Below are positions 6,485 to 9,589 of a stretch of 9,589 nucleotides of DNA, piece by piece. The notes under the pieces were generated by a model. That model searched no databases. It was not told the DNA's origin and saw nothing but the letters and a program-made list of their open reading frames with translations. Both the position numbers and the translations under genes were made by a program. The stretch's first letter is position 1, and every line of letters begins with the position of its first letter. Source of the stretch: Candidatus Dojkabacteria bacterium UBA5749 (GTDB lineage: Bacteria; Patescibacteriota; Dojkabacteria; SC72); NCBI GenBank assembly GCA_002419125.1, contig DIFL01000032.1:6759-16347 (forward strand), given 5' to 3'.

Positions 6485-7774
6485 TTACGGAATTAATGAT
6501 TTAAACCATTCTACTACTCTATGCTTAAAAGTGCTACTACCCTTTGTCTTTATTGTTTCAGATTCTCCATCTGAGTCTAGGGCATATTGAATTAAACCCT
6601 GAACACATGCAAAGGAAGGATCTGAGATTTCCTCTATCATTCCATTTAAACCGGAAGGATATCCTATTCTTGAAGCTACTCCAAATATCCCTTGTGTAAA
6701 TTTAGAAAGATCTTTAAGTAAAGAAGAACCTCCAGAAAGTACTATTCCAGCAGGCATATTAATTTTAAATCCAGCCTTCTCAACATTTTCCCTTGCCATT
6801 TCAAAAATCTCTTCACATCTAGCTTCAACAATATTTTTCAACATCTCTTTAGAAACTTTCTTCCCTTCAATATCTAAAACTGATAGGTCAATCTCGTCAC
6901 CTTTCTTTAACTTAGGTTCCTCTTGTTCAACTTTTCTGAGTAATGCAGGAGTAGAATCAGATGATGCTTTCTTAGCTTTCGTTTTATTTTCAATTAGATC
7001 ATTCATATGAACTTTAATCTTCTCTGCCTCTTCCAAAGAAACTTGTAAACCAATAGCGATATCACTTGTAATATTAATACCACCTAAAGGAATAGTCCCA
7101 CTATATATCACAGAGCCCTCCTCAAAGATAGAAATACTTGTTGTACCAGCACCGATATCTAAAAGGGTCACACCCAATTCCTTTTCTGTATCAGTTAGAA
7201 CAGACAAAGAGGAAGCCCAACCAGTAAATACAACATCAAAAACATTTAAACCCAACTGCTCAACACATTTCTTAAGATTTTGCCAATATGAATTGGGAGC
7301 AGTAATAATATGAGTTTCTACCTCAAGCCTTGTTCCAGACATACCTATTGGATATCTAATACCACCCTGATTATCAACAACAAACTCTCTAGGAATGATA
7401 TGTATTGGATTTAAATTATCAGGTAAAGAAAGAGTTCTAGCATTTTCAATAGCACGATATGTATCATCAACTGTGATTTCTGAACTAGCAACAGCTACAA
7501 CCCCTTTGTTATTTAAACTTGTTACTAATTCACCATTTATAGATACAAACACATCCGAAACTGTAACACCAGCCATACGCTCAGCTGCCATAACACTTTC
7601 GGAGATAGCATTAGTAGCATCATCAATATTTACCACTACACCCTTTTTAATACCTTTGCTTGGATATGAACATACTCCTATTACAGAGGGCGTTTGATTA
7701 TCTTCAACAGAAGAGATTACTGTTGTAATCTTAGATGAGCCCACATCTATTGCTGTTATTGTATTACGTGCCAT
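6485..7774 (-). CDS. ftsA: Cell division protein FtsA (actin-like membrane anchor of FtsZ)
   Basis: I start it at ATG 7774 (429 residues); an in-frame TTG six codons upstream (7792) is less likely because the first actin strand begins directly after the ATG. Actin-fold motifs: phosphate-1 A-I-D-V-G-S-S-K-I (8-16); the FtsA-specific 1C domain around V-F-V-S-I-N-G (75-81); R-E-F-V-V-D and Y-P-I-G-M-S-G-x-R-L-E-V (129-152); phosphate-2 L-L-D-I-G-A-G-T-T (204-212); and adenosine motif G-I-V-L-S-G-G-S-S-L-L (343-353). A charged insertion (about 262-300) sits in the second half. The end, F-K-H-R-V-V-E-W-F-K-S-L-I (416-428), is a typical amphipathic membrane-targeting helix. FtsA tethers FtsZ filaments via the FtsZ C-terminal peptide, also intact here. 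No Shine-Dalgarno sequence precedes the ATG; promoter-like hexamers lie in the 126 bases upstream. Confidence 0.97.
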   Translation of the reverse strand: MARNTITAIDVGSSKITTVISSVEDNQTPSVIGVCSYPSKGIKKGVVVNIDDATNAISESVMAAERMAGVTVSDVFVSINGELVTSLNNKGVVAVASSEITVDDTYRAIENARTLSLPDNLNPIHIIPREFVVDNQGGIRYPIGMSGTRLEVETHIITAPNSYWQNLKKCVEQLGLNVFDVVFTGWASSLSVLTDTEKELGVTLLDIGAGTTSISIFEEGSVIYSGTIPLGGINITSDIAIGLQVSLEEAEKIKVHMNDLIENKTKAKKASSDSTPALLRKVEQEEPKLKKGDEIDLSVLDIEGKKVSKEMLKNIVEARCEEIFEMARENVEKAGFKINMPAGIVLSGGSSLLKDLSKFTQGIFGVASRIGYPSGLNGMIEEISDPSFACVQGLIQYALDSDGESETIKTKGSSTFKHRVVEWFKSLIP

Positions 7775-7900
7775 ATATTTAAGAGCAGTCAATTTTACTT
7801 AAATTAATATCTTGTTGTATATAATATAGTCAAAAAGAACACAATAAGCAAGAACCAATTTCAATTTTCACAAAGTATTAATACAATGTCAACAAATTAA
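7775..7900 (-). promoter_or_regulatory. Intergenic leader of ftsA with candidate promoters
   Basis: This is the longest non-coding stretch in the window and lies between ftsQ and ftsA. On the minus strand there is a consensus -35 TTGACA (7887-7892), but at 17 bases it has only a moderate -10 (GAAAAT, 7864-7869, 4/6). A second candidate pairs TTGCTT (7846-7851) with TATATT (7823-7828, 5/6) over a 17-base spacer. A third -35-like TTGACT lies at 7828-7833, with TATTAA (7804-7809) 18 bases on. A perfect 10-base palindrome GTATTAATAC (7875-7884) lies in the spacer of the first candidate and could be an operator, though such palindromes arise by chance in AT-rich DNA. The likely role is an internal promoter for ftsA-ftsZ and the genes below. 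The match is by eye only. Confidence 0.5.
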
Positions 7901-8704
7901 CTACTTAATATTCATAACCGGTCTCTCAAATCTCAGGTCTAGCGTAGTATATTGTATCATATCTTTGTTGATTTTAGTTCCAACTAAATACATCCTTGCT
8001 AACTGAACATCTAATTGATTAGAAAGATCAAAAGTAAATGTGTGTCCCTGTGTATCTTTAAAAATAGCTATTCCTTCCTCAATACTTAAATTAGAAATTT
8101 GGTAGTTAAACTCTGAAAGTAATTTCTCTACTTTATATATCTCCTCAAAAAAGATTAATTTGTCATTACTCTCAAGAACACTGTCTGAATTAATATATAC
8201 CATATTAGTAGTTTCAATTTCCTCTTTACACTCTTGTTCACAATCTTTACAGATTTCTTTGATTAAACTCCCCGTATTTGCAAAAAGTAAACAGCTATTA
8301 GAGGAGTAGCCAATATAGAAGGGAAGAAATTCTTCAATTGAGATACTTAAGGTACTCGGTAGTATTTTTTTTACAGTAACATCTTTAATATACCCATTAC
8401 TGAGATATAAAGTGTCAACAACCTCAATTGGTCTAAGAAGAAAAATGTTTTTCCCTTTAAACTCTGAGAGATACAAATCTAAATCCTCTTTACTCACATT
8501 TTCTAATTTGCTATCCCCGTATTGAAAGTTTCTAATATTCCAGATACCTAGTACGAAAGAGAGAAAAACAATGAATAGAAATATTAAAAAAGGTGTAAAT
8601 CTTCTTAGAGATACAACTAACGGAACCCTTTTTACCCTATTTATAACTACATGCTTTTTTCTAGATATTTCTTGCATATACAAAGTGTATAGCATTGGAG
8701 ACAT
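7901..8704 (-). CDS. ftsQ: FtsQ/DivIB-type cell division protein (POTRA domain)
   Basis: The protein has 267 residues: a basic cytoplasmic N-terminus (K/R-rich, about 14-36), one membrane helix (about 37-55), and an extracytoplasmic remainder. The POTRA domain is about 56-128. K-I-L-P-S-T-L-S-I-S-I-E-E (113-125) matches the typical FtsQ pattern of P-x-T-L-x-I-x-V-x-E. The C-terminal T-T-L-D-L-R-F-E-R-P-V (253-263) matches the FtsQ beta-domain end, where I-D-L-R precedes the last strand. FtsQ/DivIB scaffolds the FtsB-FtsL complex and links FtsA/FtsZ to septal wall synthesis. Sequence similarity is low, as usual for this family, so the call also rests on topology and the ftsQ-ftsA-ftsZ order. 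Four cysteines (138, 152, 155, 159) in the exported part are unusual. The start could be ATG 8704, 8695 or 8677; none has a clear ribosome-binding site. Confidence 0.88.
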   Translation of the reverse strand: MSPMLYTLYMQEISRKKHVVINRVKRVPLVVSLRRFTPFLIFLFIVFLSFVLGIWNIRNFQYGDSKLENVSKEDLDLYLSEFKGKNIFLLRPIEVVDTLYLSNGYIKDVTVKKILPSTLSISIEEFLPFYIGYSSNSCLLFANTGSLIKEICKDCEQECKEEIETTNMVYINSDSVLESNDKLIFFEEIYKVEKLLSEFNYQISNLSIEEGIAIFKDTQGHTFTFDLSNQLDVQLARMYLVGTKINKDMIQYTTLDLRFERPVMNIK

Positions 8705-8757
8705 TTTTGAAAGACATTTTTAAGTTAAGAAATTTTCTGATAACATTCTAATTAGTA
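8705..8757. promoter_or_regulatory. Divergent ftsQ / dedA intergenic region
   Basis: These 53 bases separate ftsQ (minus) from the DedA gene (plus), so both promoters must lie here or in the neighbouring coding ends. On the minus strand a TAGAAT hexamer (8745-8750) has a TTAAAA-like -35 17 bases upstream, inside the start of dedA. On the plus strand TGATAACAT (8738-8746) resembles an extended -10 without a good -35. Both matches are weak. No Shine-Dalgarno sequence is visible for either gene. Confidence 0.3.
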
Positions 8758-9387
8758 ATGATTGACCTTTTAATTACAAAAATCTTTGAAATACTTGTAA
8801 AGTACGGCAATTGGGGAGTCTTTATATCCGCAATTGGGATATTTCCAACTGAGATTGTTATGGCAATACTTGCTGCAAGTAAAGAATACTCTCTCTGGTC
8901 AATTGCTTTTGCTTCTGCTGCTGGCGAGTTGATTGGTGCTCTACCAACATATTTAATAGGAAAGATTTTCTCTGGTAAAAATATCAATAAATGGCTAAAT
9001 GGAAGGGGAAAGTTTTTAGGTATTAACGAGCAGAGGTTTGAAAAGAGTACAGAACAAATTGTTAAACACGGACACATGTATATATTTCTTTCAAGATTTG
9101 TTCCCTATCTAAGAGTTGCTTCCGCAGTAGCTACTGGTTTTCTAGAGATTAATGTATTCTATTTTTCAACAAGTGTATTTTTAGGTTCATATGTATACTC
9201 ACTGTTAATAGCATATATGGGGTTGAAGGTCGGAGGAGATTTAGAGAGTATTAAAAGGTATATAAATCTTTTTAACAAATGGATTTTAGCAATAATAATT
9301 CTTTACATTGCTCTAAAGGCATTTGTTAAGTATAGAAAAGAGATATTAAAATATCTTAAAAAGATTTGGAAATATTTTCATAAATAG
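8758..9387 (+). CDS. DedA-family (SNARE-associated/VTT) membrane protein
   Basis: The protein has 209 residues, typical for DedA, with several hydrophobic segments (about 16-40, 46-68, 106-128, 133-155, 172-190) and a strongly basic tail. F-P-T-E (29-32) corresponds to the P-x-P-G-E re-entrant motif. A-G-E-L-I-G-A-L-P-T-Y (55-65) corresponds to the G-x-x-x-G-D-x-x-x-Y block. S-R-F-V-P-Y-L-R (112-119) is the diagnostic R-F-x-P-x-x-R motif with both arginines spaced as in characterised DedA proteins, followed by A-T-G (125-127). The Asp usual after the second glycine of the middle block is Ala61 here. Known members (for example UptA, YqjA, YghB) act in undecaprenyl-phosphate or phospholipid translocation and envelope homeostasis; a link to the neighbouring wall and division genes is inference. 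It diverges from ftsQ and ends three bases before the tRNA-Gly 3' end. Confidence 0.92.
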   Translation: MIDLLITKIFEILVKYGNWGVFISAIGIFPTEIVMAILAASKEYSLWSIAFASAAGELIGALPTYLIGKIFSGKNINKWLNGRGKFLGINEQRFEKSTEQIVKHGHMYIFLSRFVPYLRVASAVATGFLEINVFYFSTSVFLGSYVYSLLIAYMGLKVGGDLESIKRYINLFNKWILAIIILYIALKAFVKYRKEILKYLKKIWKYFHK

Positions 9388-9390
9388 GAA

Positions 9391-9464
9391 AGCGAGAGAC
9401 GGGGTTCGAACCCGCGACCTACACATTGGCAATGTGTCGTTCTAGCCAACTGAACTACTCTCGC
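9391..9464 (-). tRNA. tRNA-Gly (anticodon GCC)
   Basis: Folds as a full 74-base cloverleaf on the minus strand. Acceptor GCGAGAG/CTCTCGC (9458-9464 with 9392-9398) pairs fully; the D-stem is GTTC/GAAC; the anticodon stem is ACACA/TGTGT around loop TTGCCAA, with anticodon GCC at 9428-9430. The T-stem GCGGG/CCCGT (one G-T pair) encloses a canonical TTCGAAC loop. The discriminator base is U (9391), as expected for bacterial tRNA-Gly. CCA is not encoded, so it must be added by a CCA-adding enzyme. It follows tRNA-Phe after three bases and is surely co-transcribed with it. Confidence 0.96.
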
Positions 9465-9467
9465 CTG

Positions 9468-9540
9468 TGCCGAGACCCAGATTCGGACTGGGGACCCTCT
9501 GTTCTTCAGACAGATGCTCTACCAACTGAGCTATCTCGGC
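9468..9540 (-). tRNA. tRNA-Phe (anticodon GAA), with C55 in the T-loop
   Basis: Folds as a 73-base cloverleaf on the minus strand. Acceptor GCCGAGA/TCTCGGC is fully paired, the D-stem is GCTC/GAGC with loop AGTTGGTA, and the anticodon stem TCTGT/ACAGA surrounds loop CTGAAGA, with anticodon GAA at 9505-9507. The variable loop is GGGTC, the T-stem CCCAG/CTGGG is fully paired, and the discriminator is A. The T-loop reads TCCGAAT: C occupies position 55 where nearly all elongator tRNAs have U (pseudouridine). CCA is not encoded. It is the first gene of a two-tRNA unit with tRNA-Gly. Confidence 0.95.
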
Positions 9541-9554
9541 ATAATATGTAAAAA

Positions 9555-9583
9555 ATGATACCAGATATCCTATTTGTATTCAA
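9555..9583 (-). promoter_or_regulatory. Promoter of the tRNA-Phe/tRNA-Gly unit
   Basis: On the minus strand TTGAAT (9578-9583, 4/6 to the -35 consensus) is followed by a 17-base spacer and TATCAT (9555-9560, 5/6 to the -10 consensus), with TG one base before the -10 (an extended -10). Fourteen bases separate the -10 from the first base of tRNA-Phe, which suits a short 5' leader removed by RNase P. It is the best promoter match in the window. Confidence 0.65.
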
Positions 9584-9589
9584 TATATT

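Noticed and set aside
7395..7697. 100-residue plus-strand open frame in ftsA
   Set aside because: It is fully antisense to conserved FtsA blocks and shows no motif or ribosome-binding site.
8748..9077. 109-residue minus-strand open frame over dedA
   Set aside because: It is antisense to DedA, whose diagnostic motif and membrane pattern are convincing; the Cys/Pro-rich opening is typical of a shadow frame.

Overview
The window is AT-rich, densely packed bacterial chromosome. Every gene is a housekeeping gene, read with the standard bacterial code: the only TGA used as a stop (4980-4982) behaves as one. Small proteins, short or overlapping gene junctions, few Shine-Dalgarno sequences, no CCA in the tRNA genes, a divergent L27 tail and a Trm11-like methyltransferase with an unusual catalytic motif together suggest a Patescibacteria/CPR-type genome (a Dojkabacteria- or Microgenomates-like lineage is possible). 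That placement is inference, since no rRNA is present. I see no mobile element, CRISPR array, phage gene or obvious sign of recent transfer.

Layout. Bases 1-1118 (+ strand) carry the 3' end of parA/soj and a complete parB, the chromosome segregation pair. They converge on a long minus-strand gene series, and the last four bases of parB are shared with the last minus-strand gene. Read in its own direction (8704 down to 1115), that series is ftsQ, then a 126-base gap with promoter-like sequences, then ftsA, ftsZ, a small DUF167/YggU protein, a RodA/FtsW (SEDS) glycosyltransferase, ribosomal protein L21, a Trm11/THUMP-type RNA methyltransferase, ribosomal protein L27 and a SpoU/TrmH-type rRNA methyltransferase. 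Gaps below ftsA are between -20 and +37 bases, with start/stop overlaps at DUF167-rodA (ATGA) and L21-methyltransferase (TAATG), so it looks like one transcript. Diverging from ftsQ is a DedA-family membrane protein (8758-9387, +). It converges, with three bases to spare, on a minus-strand tRNA-Phe(GAA)/tRNA-Gly(GCC) pair that has a good promoter at 9555-9583.

How it fits together. FtsQ, FtsA and FtsZ build the division ring: FtsZ polymer, FtsA membrane anchor, FtsQ periplasmic-side scaffold. The SEDS protein polymerises peptidoglycan. The downstream half is ribosomal: L21 and L27, normally neighbours, are separated by one RNA methyltransferase and followed by another. Septum formation, wall synthesis and 50S maturation may therefore be co-transcribed, next to the ParAB segregation genes.

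I did not find a clearly new defence or mobile system. The points most worth checking are residue-level oddities in conserved machinery: C instead of U at position 55 of tRNA-Phe, the altered L27 N-terminal tail, the E-P-Y-M-G-P motif in the Trm11-like enzyme, and a cysteine cluster in FtsQ. The gene order is also worth checking.
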